60,340 bases of DNA. Origin: Liquorilactobacillus mali KCTC 3596 = DSM 20444 (GTDB taxonomy: Bacteria > Bacillota > Bacilli > Lactobacillales > Lactobacillaceae). Positions within the stretch are counted from its first letter, which is position 1, and each line of letters begins with the position of its first letter. Location of the stretch: positions 1 to 60,340 of the forward strand of contig NZ_BACP01000034.1 of the NCBI RefSeq assembly GCF_000260415.1. The letters are read 5' to 3'. Position numbers and translations under genes: made by a program. Positions 17,601 through 25,593 of this stretch are shown piece after piece. The notes below the pieces were generated by a model. It was not told the origin of the DNA and ran no database searches. It saw only the letters and a list, made by a program, of their open reading frames with translations.

Positions 17601-17614
17601 TGCAAACGCTTGCA
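17601..17614 (+). promoter_or_regulatory. Orphan CcpA-binding site (cre)
   Basis: TGCAAACGCTTGCA matches the cre consensus TGNAANCGNNNNCA at every fixed position and is nearly palindromic. No intact sugar gene follows; the next sequence is an inverted repeat and a pseudogene remnant, so the site probably belonged to a lost operon. Confidence 0.6.
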
Positions 17615-17661
17615 AAAATGGTGCTTAACTGTTATCATTTAGATAGAGGATAATTAGAAAT

Positions 17662-17713
17662 CGTTAATCAGTAATTAGTTTTACTGATAAACTCACATGA
17701 TGAGTTTAAAATA
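17662..17713 (+). repeat. Inverted repeat, copy 1 of 2 (52 nt)
   Basis: Reverse-complement partner of 20511-20562: 44 of 52 positions agree by eye. It contains an internal palindrome TAAACTCA-CATGA-TGAGTTTA. The five-base core CATGA has the same orientation on the plus strand in both copies although the flanks are inverted. Confidence 0.75.
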
Positions 17714-17769
17714 AGGGTTTCAAATAATCCTTAGGCAATCCAATCAGCATTTAATAGTATGAACGTTAT

Positions 17770-18053
17770 GATGTAAAAATTGTAATTTCGGATTAACAAT
17801 TAGTTGCTGTGAACAGGAACATGCGATAAGGGTAAAAGCTTGTTTAATGTCACTGTTGATTGGGTTGCTGTTTTTTTGGTTTGCACCGATTTAGCCTAAT
17901 CAATCTACTGGTGGTACAGCAGTTTCATTTGGTAGAGCAGTTGGCCGTCGTTCATTGATTGCCTTTACTGATTTCACCGTTACTTTTGTTTTAACGTTTA
18001 TATTGCACTTGTTTATAACATTTTGGGGAATTTTCTTACGAAAATCAGTTTTG
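17770..18053 (+). pseudogene. Remnant of an unidentified integral membrane protein
   Basis: In one frame this stretch reads LMSLLIGLLFFWFAPI, a stop, then GGTAVSFGRAVGRRSLIAF and TDFTVTFVLTFILHLFITFW up to a stop at 18053. The two hydrophobic segments and basic loop look like coding sequence of a membrane protein, but there is no ribosome-binding site, there is an internal stop at about 17890, and upstream codons appear to shift frame. I do not recognise the family. It lies between inverted repeat copy 1 and the phzF-like gene. Confidence 0.4.
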
Positions 18054-18195
18054 TAGACTCACAAAAATATAGAATTATCAAGAATTGGGATAATGATCCC
18101 TTGCATGTGCCAAATATTGACTTAGGAACAGATTGTAATTATCTAAATATATCTGTATACTGACCAAAGCAAAGTATCAATTAAAGTAATTTTGA

Positions 18196-19047
18196 ATGGA
18201 AAAAATAAAGATGGTTGACATTTATGTTGTAAGTGCTTTTAGCAAAAACAAAGCTGGCCTTGTTTTTGATAGACCTGATTTGAATTCAATTCAAAAAATG
18301 GCGATTGCCAAAGAGTTGGGGTATGCTGAAACTGCTTTTATTACCAAATCAAGCTTAGCAGATTTCCGTTTAGAGTATTTTACGCCTACGGAAGAAGTAC
18401 CACTGTGCGGACACGCTACAATAGGAACGTTTGCATTTCTGAATTTGATGAATGAATTATCTAAAAGTGAGTATACAATAGAAACAAAGTCAGGAGTTTT
18501 GTCCATGAGAGTTGGTTCAGATGGCATGGTATTTATGGAACAAAACGCTCCAACTTTTTTTAATGTCCTTTCATTAAATTCCTTTACTGATTGTTTAGAT
18601 ACTAACTCAATTGATGATAAACTACCAATTCAGATTGTGTCTACAGGCTTAAAGGACATTCTTTTACCAATAAAATCAAGTAAAGAGCTCCAGCAATTAG
18701 ATCCTAATTTTAGCGTTATGACTGAATTAAGTAAAGAACAAAATGTTATTGGTGTTCATGCTTTTGCACTAGAAGATATAAAGAACAATATTACTGCAAT
18801 TTGTAGAAACTTTGCACCGCTCTATAATATTAATGAAGAATCAGCGACGGGAACTTCCAATTGTGCCCTAGCCTGTTATCTATTTAAATATGTTGAAAAG
18901 AAATCACAATATATTTTTGAACAAGGTTATAATCTAAATAATCCATCGAAAATTGTTGTTGATTTAACAACTCATGATGATATTATTGATGCCGTATTTG
19001 TAGGCGGGTACGGTTATCTAGTAGAAAAAAAGTCAGTATCAATTTAA
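18196..19047 (+). CDS. PhzF family isomerase
   Basis: 283-aa protein of the PhzF/diaminopimelate-epimerase fold, made of two similar halves. The catalytic glutamate is in YAETAFI (about residue 50), and VPLCGHATIGTFAFL and ESATGTSNCALACYLF are the paired Gly-rich motifs of the family. The usual early SGNPAGV motif is changed here to SKNKAGLV. PhzF members isomerise small molecules; most bacterial ones have unknown substrates, and there is no phenazine cluster here. The start is uncertain: ATG 18196 gives the usual MxKIxxYxVxAF spacing, while ATG 18211 is an alternative. It sits alone inside the segment bounded by the inverted repeats and ends at a clear terminator. Confidence 0.85.
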   Translation: MEKIKMVDIYVVSAFSKNKAGLVFDRPDLNSIQKMAIAKELGYAETAFITKSSLADFRLEYFTPTEEVPLCGHATIGTFAFLNLMNELSKSEYTIETKSGVLSMRVGSDGMVFMEQNAPTFFNVLSLNSFTDCLDTNSIDDKLPIQIVSTGLKDILLPIKSSKELQQLDPNFSVMTELSKEQNVIGVHAFALEDIKNNITAICRNFAPLYNINEESATGTSNCALACYLFKYVEKKSQYIFEQGYNLNNPSKIVVDLTTHDDIIDAVFVGGYGYLVEKKSVSI

Positions 19048-19065
19048 TTAGTAGTGATATGACAT

Positions 19066-19103
19066 AAAGCACACTCTCAAACATACAGAGATGTGCTTTT
19101 TTT
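19066..19103 (+). terminator. Terminator after the phzF-like gene
   Basis: AAAGCACACTCTC ... CAGAGATGTGC hairpin followed by seven T residues, 18 nt after the stop codon. Confidence 0.85.
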
Positions 19104-19113
19104 CAAAAAGTAA

Positions 19114-19266
19114 GTAACGCCAAGATTTCAAGATTTGGTTTCAAAGTCATTTGAGCTGCCCTTTGCTTATCGTGATTCAGGCTTGCCGATAAAGGACAAT
19201 GCTCGCAATAGTGAGACTGAACTTAACAACATTGAAAAACAATTTTATCAAGTTAAAACCAATTGA
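19114..19266 (+). pseudogene. C-terminal remnant of an unidentified protein
   Basis: A 50-codon open stretch (FQDLVSKSFELPFAYRDSGL, then PIKDNARNSETELNNIEKQF, ending at a stop at 19266) with coding-like composition but no start codon or ribosome-binding site. It starts directly after the terminator of the previous gene. I do not recognise the family. The 3' position and missing 5' part suggest the tail of a deleted gene. Confidence 0.35.
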
Positions 19267-19553
19267 GAAAAAAGAAAGCACTCTCTTCAACTATTTAGTC
19301 TGTACTGAAATTAAAGTATTATTAGGAATAACATCTTAAATCAAAGTGAAATCAAGAATAATATTGTTTCTTTTTAAACTTTGCAACAGAACCATAACTT
19401 CTTCTTGAATAATATTTACTGAAAGCTGAAGCAACAATTAATGAATTTATAAGATGTGAAAAAAACTTATTTTTGAAGCGTTAAATTGATGCTAATGTGT
19501 TATGCTGTTTTTATTAAAGCGTTTACAATCATATAATATAGGGAGCTGTAGTT
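19267..19553. other. Intergenic sequence upstream of the HAD pseudogene
   Basis: About 285 bp, AT-rich. At 19517-19530 a partial cre (reverse strand TGTAAACGCTTTAA, one fixed position off) lies just upstream of a TATAAT-like element (ATATAATATA) and the GGGAGCTG ribosome-binding site of the HAD gene, compatible with a CcpA-controlled promoter. Nothing else was recognised. Confidence 0.4.
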
Positions 19554-20347
19554 ATGACAAAATTAATTGCAACGGACATGGATGGTACTTTTCTTCGTGG
19601 AGACATGACATATGATAAGTTACAGTTCAGAAATATTCATGAACGAATGATGGCAGCTGAAATCAAGTTTGTCGTCGCAAGTGGCAATCAGTATTATCAG
19701 TTACAATCTTTTTTTCGGATTATCCTGATACTATATATCTGGCAGAAAACGGTGCTTATATTCGTACTTTAGAAAAAGAATTGTTTGTTAATAAATTTGA
19801 TCGGATAGTCGCAGACCAAATTCTTGCGAAACTAGAAACTATTTCAACTATCAGTTTATTGGTTTGCGGGCGCTTGAGTGCGTATGTATTAACAACTACC
19901 AACCCAGAACAAGTGAGAACCATGCGTAACTATTACCATCACCTAGAAGTAGTAAAAAGTTATGATAATATTGATGATGACATCTTAAAGTTTGCTATCT
20001 CCTGTCCACCGGAAAAAACTGAAGAAATTGTTGAAGTTTTACGCCGCTCATTAGTTGGTCTGGCGGAACCCACAAGCAGTGGGCATGGTGATATTGACAT
20101 TATCCAACCGGGTATAAATAAGGCAGCAGGCTTGAAAAAACTTGGAGATCTTTTAGAGATAGATTTAAAACAAATGGTTGCTTTTGGCGACGGGGGCAAT
20201 GATCTTGAAATGATTAGAGAAGTTGGCCTAGGAGTAGCAATGGCAAACGCGCAGCCGAAGATTAAAACCACTGCTAATGCTTTTACAAGTGATAATGAAA
20301 CGCAGGGTGTTCTAAAATTTATTGATAAAATCTTACTTGAGCAGTAA
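19554..20347 (+). pseudogene. Cof-type HAD phosphatase, frameshifted in a T7 tract
   Basis: Two frames together encode a complete Cof/YidA-type sugar-phosphate phosphatase of about 264 aa. Frame 1 holds the start, the catalytic ATDMDGTFLRG and the motif II serine in VVASGNQ. After seven T residues at 19709-19715 the frame is wrong. Reading with one extra T restores SDYPDTIYLAENGAYIR and continues into the second frame, which ends with the acidic motif IV AFGDGGNDLEMI. The upstream ribosome-binding site (GGGAGCTG) is intact. One missing T in a homopolymer can be a real inactivating mutation, slipped-strand phase variation, or a sequencing error. Confidence 0.85.
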
Positions 20348-20510
20348 CAGCAAACTATAAATAAACATCTCCTTATAGTAAATAATAATAAAAGGCTGAC
20401 CAAATGAACCACTCTTCTTATCAGTTTGGAATGTAGAGCAACTTATTTTCAGTTATTAATTTCTTTAGCTATTCTGATTTATAATTTTGAGTTACTAAAT
20501 TTAAAATTTC

Positions 20511-20562
20511 TATTTTAAACTCACATGATGAGTTAATCAGTACAACTAATTACTGACTAACG
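20511..20562 (-). repeat. Inverted repeat, copy 2 of 2 (52 nt)
   Basis: Reverse complement of 17662-17713 with 8 differences, five of them in the central core, which is exactly inverted relative to the flanks. The repeat ends directly where a GNAT gene fragment begins at 20563. Confidence 0.75.
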
Positions 20563-20649
20563 TTTTATGAAACACTTGGTTACGTTCGCAGTGGTGATAT
20601 ATATCAAGAAGATGGCATCGCTTGTGTTAACCTTATTAAGAATAACTAA
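20563..20649 (+). pseudogene. C-terminal fragment of a GNAT-type acetyltransferase
   Basis: Reads FYETLGYVRSGDIYQEDGIA followed by CVNLIKNN and a stop at 20649. This is the FYExLGY beta-bulge/helix motif that closes GNAT N-acetyltransferase domains. The N-terminal three quarters are missing, and the fragment starts exactly at the edge of inverted repeat copy 2, as if an insertion or deletion cut the gene there. Confidence 0.6.
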
Positions 20650-20860
20650 CTAAGTTTTATATCGACGTTTCCAATAAATCCTCAGCTATCTGCTTAATCT
20701 CCACACAGGATAATTTTCTTTTGATCCAAGTCATTTTAGATACTAAGTACAAGTTAATTTATGTTATGCCTGTTATACACTCTAGACCTTCTTCAATATA
20801 ATATTAGAATATTGTTCTTGAAGATGTTGGCTGCAACCAGCACTTTTTTATTTTTATACC
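20650..20860. other. Intergenic sequence with part of a dispersed repeat
   Basis: No gene seen. From about 20818 the sequence (GTTGGCTGCAACCAGCAC, T run, TTATACCAAAG) closely resembles 60268-60325 near the right edge of the window, so a repeat of about 65 nt ends in the hairpin at 20861. Confidence 0.5.
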
Positions 20861-20907
20861 AAAGAACTACACCGGAAAAATCATTACTTTTTCTGGTGTA
20901 GTTCTTT
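20861..20907. terminator. Hairpin, repeat family B
   Basis: AAAGAACTACACCGGAAAAA paired with TTTTTCTGGTGTAGTTCTTT, a 20-bp stem with one mismatch at most. Related hairpins occur at 27541, 53760 and (cut by the window end) 60321. Confidence 0.7.
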
Positions 20908-21046
20908 AATTTGGGTCTTATAAACCAGCTTCTTAAAAAGAGCAAAACACAATTTAACGTCCTAAGAACCTTAAAGTTTATCTAACAAAAAATATTCAGC
21001 GATAATGTAAAAATTATAGGATTGCTTCTAAATAATTAAAAATCAT

Positions 21047-22900
21047 TTAGTACGTTGATTTTAAATATTTTTTATCAATGTTTTCAATGTATTCCTTAGC
21101 ATTTATTGACGCATGGCGTCCAGAATTAACGTTGTGGGCGCAAGCAGAACCACCCAAAGTAATAGTATATACATTGCGATACTGCATTGTACTGTCCATT
21201 CCAGAAATATAAAGCCCATCAACTTTCTCGAAATTATCATCAATTACTTCGAAGTTTTGGTTTGATCCAACTCCACCCACACCAATTAAATTTGATGGGT
21301 CAAGCCGTGCAATGTAAAAAGGGCCTTCTTCAATTGGAACAATCATATCAGCATCTTTTGCAAATTCTTCATCTCGCCCATTGTGTGCAAATTTGTTGTA
21401 TTTCTTAATTGTTGTCACAAAATCTTTCTCAGGCAATCCAACTGTTCTAGCAAGTCCTACAATAGTGTCACTCTTGTAGAGTGAATTACCTTCGTTAATT
21501 TCCACCGCTTTAGATAAAATAGCCATAGCGTTTGGAATATTTTTTGTAATTTTATTGTAAATTTTTTGAGTGAATATTTGATAAGTTACCTTAGTTGCAC
21601 AAATTGCCATCCTTTGGTAAAGCAAATTATACTTTTTGACATTTTCGTTAACAAAGCGTTTACCATTTTGATTTACCCATACAACTGGCCCACCTGATGG
21701 CAATGACATAAAACCATTAATTGGATCAATGTAAAGATGAACGCCTTCATGAGGAAGAGCTTGAATGTAGTTCATCATAAACTCTGGCGATTCTTTTAAC
21801 ATATCCTTTGCACCTATAGACATGGCCATTTGGTAACCATCTCCTGTATTGCTTGGCATCAAACAGTAGTGTAAATTCTGAGTTGACCACCCTTGTTTTT
21901 CAATTAATTCAGGGTTATGACCAACCCCTCCAGTAGCTAATAATGTTGCTTTAGCATTAATTTTTACCATACCTTCTGCCGTTTTTGCATATACCCCTTT
22001 AACTTTACTATCTTCAAAAATGATACTTTTAGCAGAAGTTTCAAGTAAGAATTTAACCCCTAATTCATCAGCACGTTTCTTCATGAACGGAACATATCCT
22101 TCAGAAGCAAAACCGTCTTTGTACCAATGGAATGTAGGAAACATACAAGTTCCATGATAATCATCAACCTTAGTCAGTTTAACCCCTTGTTTTACCAACC
22201 AATCAATATTTTCAGCTGAGTTATTAACTAAATCTACCCAAAAAGAGCCATCAACACGATATTGCCCTATTTCTGCTTCTTTAGCAATTATTTGTTCCTT
22301 GTCGGCATAAATTCCAACGGCTTTTTGCATTTTTGTATTAATTCCAAAAATGCCTTCAACACCACCGCCATTTCCAGCAACAAACCCATTTTTTTCAATA
22401 ACCAATGTATTCATCCCGTCAGAACCTGCTTGTACCGCAGCAGCTAATCCAGAAATTCCTGCTCCAATAATCAAAAAATCAGTATTAATTTCTTTAACAA
22501 TTTTTTGAGGAACCTCCCGCCAAAAAGCATATTCTTCTTTGCGAATATCAACATCTGATTTTAAAGTGAGATTTGCTTCAGCAGTCCATTGGTTAGCATT
22601 TAAGTTGTGAAAATTATCAATATTCCCACCGGCCTGTGTAATGACTTTTTCAATGGCATTTAACAATCCCTGCCGAGAGTGTGAAGCACCTGAAATTGTA
22701 TCAATTTCGAGGGTTTGGCCTTCAATAATTTGTTCAGGCAAACGTGTAAAAACAGCTTCCTCTAAACCACCAGGAGTCATTTCCCTCTGAGGAATGATTT
22801 TAGTGATTTTATTATCTTTAATTTCAACTTTAAGCGGAATTGACTCTCCTTCATATTCTTTAGCAACGATTTGATACGTTCCCGATTTCAATTTTGGCAT
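21047..22900 (-). CDS. FMN-binding/FAD-dependent reductase of the flavocytochrome c superfamily
   Basis: 617-aa soluble flavoprotein without signal peptide. Residues ~1-90 form an FMN_bind domain with the flavinylation motif DTISGAS, where Ser73 is the expected site of covalent FMN attachment by ApbE. Residues ~140-610 are an FAD domain of the fumarate/urocanate reductase superfamily (FLIIGAGISGLAAAVQAG). The histidine and two arginines that bind fumarate in Fcc3-type enzymes are not at their usual places: the HxTMGG motif is replaced by GVGGVGSNQ, and the NRxGG motif by ITLGGSACAH. The substrate is therefore probably not fumarate. ATG 22900, 8 nt after AGGAGG, is preferred to one 2 nt from it. 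A perfect cre lies 70 nt upstream. A flavodoxin and apbE lie just upstream on the same strand. Confidence 0.85.
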   Translation of the reverse strand: MPKLKSGTYQIVAKEYEGESIPLKVEIKDNKITKIIPQREMTPGGLEEAVFTRLPEQIIEGQTLEIDTISGASHSRQGLLNAIEKVITQAGGNIDNFHNLNANQWTAEANLTLKSDVDIRKEEYAFWREVPQKIVKEINTDFLIIGAGISGLAAAVQAGSDGMNTLVIEKNGFVAGNGGGVEGIFGINTKMQKAVGIYADKEQIIAKEAEIGQYRVDGSFWVDLVNNSAENIDWLVKQGVKLTKVDDYHGTCMFPTFHWYKDGFASEGYVPFMKKRADELGVKFLLETSAKSIIFEDSKVKGVYAKTAEGMVKINAKATLLATGGVGHNPELIEKQGWSTQNLHYCLMPSNTGDGYQMAMSIGAKDMLKESPEFMMNYIQALPHEGVHLYIDPINGFMSLPSGGPVVWVNQNGKRFVNENVKKYNLLYQRMAICATKVTYQIFTQKIYNKITKNIPNAMAILSKAVEINEGNSLYKSDTIVGLARTVGLPEKDFVTTIKKYNKFAHNGRDEEFAKDADMIVPIEEGPFYIARLDPSNLIGVGGVGSNQNFEVIDDNFEKVDGLYISGMDSTMQYRNVYTITLGGSACAHNVNSGRHASINAKEYIENIDKKYLKSTY

Positions 22901-22969
22901 ATTCATTTCCTCCTACAAATTAGAAAACACGCTGACAAAAGCTTAGAATTAACAGTACTCGCCCTTTTA

Positions 22970-22983
22970 TGATTACGCTTTCA
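22970..22983 (-). promoter_or_regulatory. CcpA-binding site (cre)
   Basis: On the minus strand TGAAAGCGTAATCA fits TGNAANCGNNNNCA fully. It lies about 70 nt upstream of the FMN/FAD reductase start, so carbon catabolite control of that gene is likely. Confidence 0.65.
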
Positions 22984-23104
22984 AGAAATATATTAACATC
23001 CCTATAAGGTTTATTCAATTCTTTTTGTGATAATTATCACAATATAACTATTTGAGCATTAAAATTTATAAAATGTGTGCAAAAAGTTACACCAAAGTTT
23101 TGTA

Positions 23105-23509
23105 TTATTGTCTTACGGTTTCTACAAATTTTGCAAGTTCTTCTCGTTGCCGCTTCGTGATATGCCAAATACTGGGAGCTAATCCGTGTAAAAATAGACG
23201 TGATTCAGCAATGTTCAGCTTATTCTTTTCTAATACTTTTGCCAATTGCTTTTCAATCGACATTACACCACCAGAAGTACCAAACATGATGACTTTTTTA
23301 ACCTGTTGCGGATCTAGAGTTTTTACAAATTCTTTTAACTCCTTATCCAGTGACATCATATGAACTGCTCCCCCAAGAAGCAAGATGTCAACTACTTGTC
23401 CTGATAGTGGTGTAGCAACAGATTCAGCTTTGACTCCTAATTTTTCAGCAATCAATTCTGCCATTTTTTTAGTGTTTCCAGTTTTAGAACAATATCTTAT
23501 GACAATCAC
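23105..23509 (-). CDS. Flavodoxin family protein
   Basis: 134-aa flavodoxin-like protein. The phosphate-binding loop for FMN is YCSKTGNTKKMAE near the N-terminus, and the rest has the alternating beta/alpha pattern (ILLLGGAVHMM, KVIMFGTSGG). Start is GTG 23509, 7 nt after AGGAGG; the frame runs farther upstream into apbE but without support. It is 34 nt after apbE, so co-transcribed, and precedes the FMN_bind reductase. A likely role is electron delivery inside the cell to that reductase (inference from neighbourhood). Confidence 0.8.
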   Translation of the reverse strand: MIVIRYCSKTGNTKKMAELIAEKLGVKAESVATPLSGQVVDILLLGGAVHMMSLDKELKEFVKTLDPQQVKKVIMFGTSGGVMSIEKQLAKVLEKNKLNIAESRLFLHGLAPSIWHITKRQREELAKFVETVRQ

Positions 23510-23543
23510 AACTTTACCTCCTGATTTAAAATATTTGTAAAAT

Positions 23544-24497
23544 TTATTTTTGCGCGAAATGATAATTATTATTAATAATCTTAAACTGTTCTCGTAGATT
23601 CTTGGTAACAAAGACCTGCCGCTGTTGTGTGGTAAAGATAAATCCAAGTGAATCATCGATTGAAGATAATTTCAGGGTATTTATTCCATTATAGAATCCT
23701 ATACTAGACCAAGCTTCACCTGTAATTGATTTTTTACTGATGACCGTCACACTTGCAAGATTTGTATTAACAGGGTACCCAGTTTTGGGATCAAAAATAT
23801 GATGATATTTTTGACCATTATAATTTAGGAGCCTCTCATAAATTCCAGAAGTAACAACTGAACACGCCTTAGTGATTAACACACCCAGTGGTTTATTTCG
23901 TACATCGAAAGGATCTTGTATTCCCACTTTCCATTGCTGATCTTGATGAGGACCAGGGCCTAGCAATACAACATTTCCACCCAAATTAATAATTCCTTGG
24001 TTAACACCATGGTTTAACCACATTTGTTTTATAGCATCTGCGATATATCCCTTAGCAATTCCTCCTAAATCTAGTTCCATGCCCGCATGTAAAAGGAAAA
24101 CAGATCTTTCCGTATCGTTAAGTTCTATTTGTCGCGGGTCAATTAATTTTAAACGTGCTTGAATATCCTTAACCGCCGGAACATGCGCATCTGAGAATCC
24201 AATGTGCCACAGTTTTACCAAGGGCCCTATTGCAACATCAAATCCCAAATCTTTTTGACTGATTTCAACGGCTTGTTTTATCAACTGATAACTAATCGGG
24301 CTGACCTTAACCGCGTGATTTCCAGCTGCATGGTTAATATCCATGATTTCTGACTCAGCACGATTAACTGTCAAAAGGTCTTCATAGTGTTTGATCAATG
24401 TATATGCATTATCAAGATCTTTAATTGTCGCAGGTGTAAAAACAGTTAAAACGATTTTTGTTCCTAATCCATGATAAGTTTTAGCCACTACGGTCAT
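23544..24497 (-). CDS. apbE: FAD:protein FMN transferase
   Basis: 317-aa ApbE protein, which moves FMN from FAD onto a Thr or Ser in a target motif. Family motifs: DLGGIAKGYIADAI, VTSGIYER and the Mg/FAD site HHIFDPKTGYPV. No lipoprotein signal is present, so the enzyme is cytoplasmic, matching a target without a signal peptide. Start at ATG 24497 (GAGG 8 nt upstream) rather than an ATG 33 nt farther. The target is most likely the reductase at 21047, whose FMN_bind domain carries the DTISGAS motif. First gene of apbE-flavodoxin(-reductase). Confidence 0.9.
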   Translation of the reverse strand: MTVVAKTYHGLGTKIVLTVFTPATIKDLDNAYTLIKHYEDLLTVNRAESEIMDINHAAGNHAVKVSPISYQLIKQAVEISQKDLGFDVAIGPLVKLWHIGFSDAHVPAVKDIQARLKLIDPRQIELNDTERSVFLLHAGMELDLGGIAKGYIADAIKQMWLNHGVNQGIINLGGNVVLLGPGPHQDQQWKVGIQDPFDVRNKPLGVLITKACSVVTSGIYERLLNYNGQKYHHIFDPKTGYPVNTNLASVTVISKKSITGEAWSSIGFYNGINTLKLSSIDDSLGFIFTTQQRQVFVTKNLREQFKIINNNYHFAQK

Positions 24498-24669
24498 TTT
24501 AAACACCTCTGATATGAATTTTTGCCACACTATTATGTATAAAAGTATTATAAGCTTATCTTGAGTGTAGTATAACAGAAAATAAGTTCACAATACCTTA
24601 CAGTTTTTATGGTCTCTTCAATAAGATAATAAAAACAATTTGATATCTCTTTTATGATCTATTTAATGC

Positions 24670-24836
24670 TTAATTAGTGACGCTTCTAGTGTGCTTTAAA
24701 TCAACAAGCTTAGCTTCTGCAATTTCTTTATTTAACAGCTCAGTTTGTTCAGCGACCTCTGCCCGATCCCAAGCGAAGTATCTTGCCATTTTGTTAATTA
24801 CACCTTGTTTAACTTTATCAAGGGTTTCACTTCTAA
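24670..24836 (-). pseudogene. C-terminal fragment, probably of a glycerol-3-phosphate oxidase/dehydrogenase
   Basis: Minus-strand reading RSETLDKVKQGVINKMARYF, AWDRAEVAEQTELLNKEIAE, AKLVDLKH to a stop at 24670. The helical pattern resembles the C-terminal cap domain of GlpO/GlpD. The rest of the gene is missing. It abuts a plus-strand transporter fragment at 24835. Confidence 0.4.
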
Positions 24837-24966
24837 AATTAAGAAGACACCTAATGCCAAAGAATATGCAGATAAGGAATTACATCAAATGGGCAGCTTT
24901 TCCATCTCTGAAAAAGTTATGAGCATTATTTTTATAGTTGCCCTACTCCTTTATATAAAAAATTAA
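24835..24966 (+). pseudogene. Internal fragment of a DASS (SLC13-type) anion transporter
   Basis: Reads KIKKTPNAKEYADKELHQMG, SFSISEKVMSIIFIVALLLY and then a stop. The charged DKELHxMG linker followed by SxSEKxM and a membrane helix is characteristic of 2-oxoglutarate/malate and citrate transporters of the DASS family. Both ends of the gene are gone. Confidence 0.55.
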
Positions 24967-24968
24967 AA

Positions 24969-25115
24969 TCAAGAAAACAACTGAACATAAATTAGATTGT
25001 TTCTTAATTCTCCATAAATTACCCTTCGTCCATATTTTGATGTAAAAATAATATGATATTTATAATCCCATCTTGCATGTGCTAGGTTATCGTCTTTTGA
25101 AAATGCCAAAGCCAT
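24969..25115 (-). mobile_element. IS200/IS605 transposase (tnpA), N-terminal fragment
   Basis: 48-codon ORF with a GGGAGG ribosome-binding site: MALAFSKDDNLAHARWDYKY, HIIFTSKYGRRVIYGELRNN. This is the N-terminus of the Y1 transposase of IS200/IS605 (the family's HxxxWxxKYHIVFTPKYRR pattern). After about residue 43 similarity is lost and a stop follows. The catalytic HUH and tyrosine parts are missing, so it is inactive. Confidence 0.8.
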
Positions 25116-25153
25116 CCTAACCTCCCACAAGTAAAAATTTAGGTTCATTTAAC

Positions 25154-25206
25154 ATGGTTAACCAAAAAGCAAGCAGAGACTTATTGCTTACTTTTTGGTT
25201 AACCAT
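25154..25206. repeat. Large stem-loop with GTTAAC arms
   Basis: Arms ATGGTTAACCAAAAAG...AAGCA and the complementary TGCTTACTTTTTGGTTAACC pair over about 22 bp with one wobble. It lies 38 nt upstream of the tnpA fragment and may be the end of the IS or a separate hairpin. Its ATGGTTAAC end equals half of the BirA operators near bioB/bioY. Confidence 0.5.
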
Positions 25207-25261
25207 ATTATTTGATGATTATAGAGCCTTGATTATAGTGTCTGTTGCTATTTTTAGAGGA

Positions 25262-25530
25262 CATATTTAATTTTCTTAGCCATTGTCTTATTATTGATAC
25301 CTAAATGATTCTGTCGTTGTTAAAATTAGGTAAGGTATCTCCATATATTTTTCAATTACTTTCAGATATGCTACTCCAAAAGAAAAACGTTCTTGCGATA
25401 TACTATACGGTAACACTAGTAGATTTCAAATCTCTTGTGGAAATACACTTTTTGTTTTCAACAACATCCGAACTACACGTTGTCTGACAAAATCTATTGA
25501 TTGAAGTTCATCTACTACCACATTAACTTA
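25262..25530 (-). pseudogene. Possible decayed coding sequence downstream of bioB
   Basis: On the minus strand one frame reads DELQSIDFVRQRVVRMLLKT, a stop after FPQEI, then LLVLPYSISQERFSFGVAYL and KVIEKYMEIPYLILTTTESF. Composition is protein-like but there is an internal stop and no start signal. I do not recognise the family. Confidence 0.22.
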
Positions 25531-25593
25531 TTCCGTGGATGTGAATTTTTGAATATTTGATCCATATTTTCTATCTGCATTTTAATGTTCTGA

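Noticed and set aside
17420-17653. 77-codon plus-strand ORF
   Set aside because: It runs across a cre site, has no Shine-Dalgarno sequence and shows no protein-like pattern.
18196-19047. Phenazine biosynthesis locus
   Set aside because: Only a phzF-like isomerase is present; other phz genes are absent and PhzF homologs are common in unrelated pathways.
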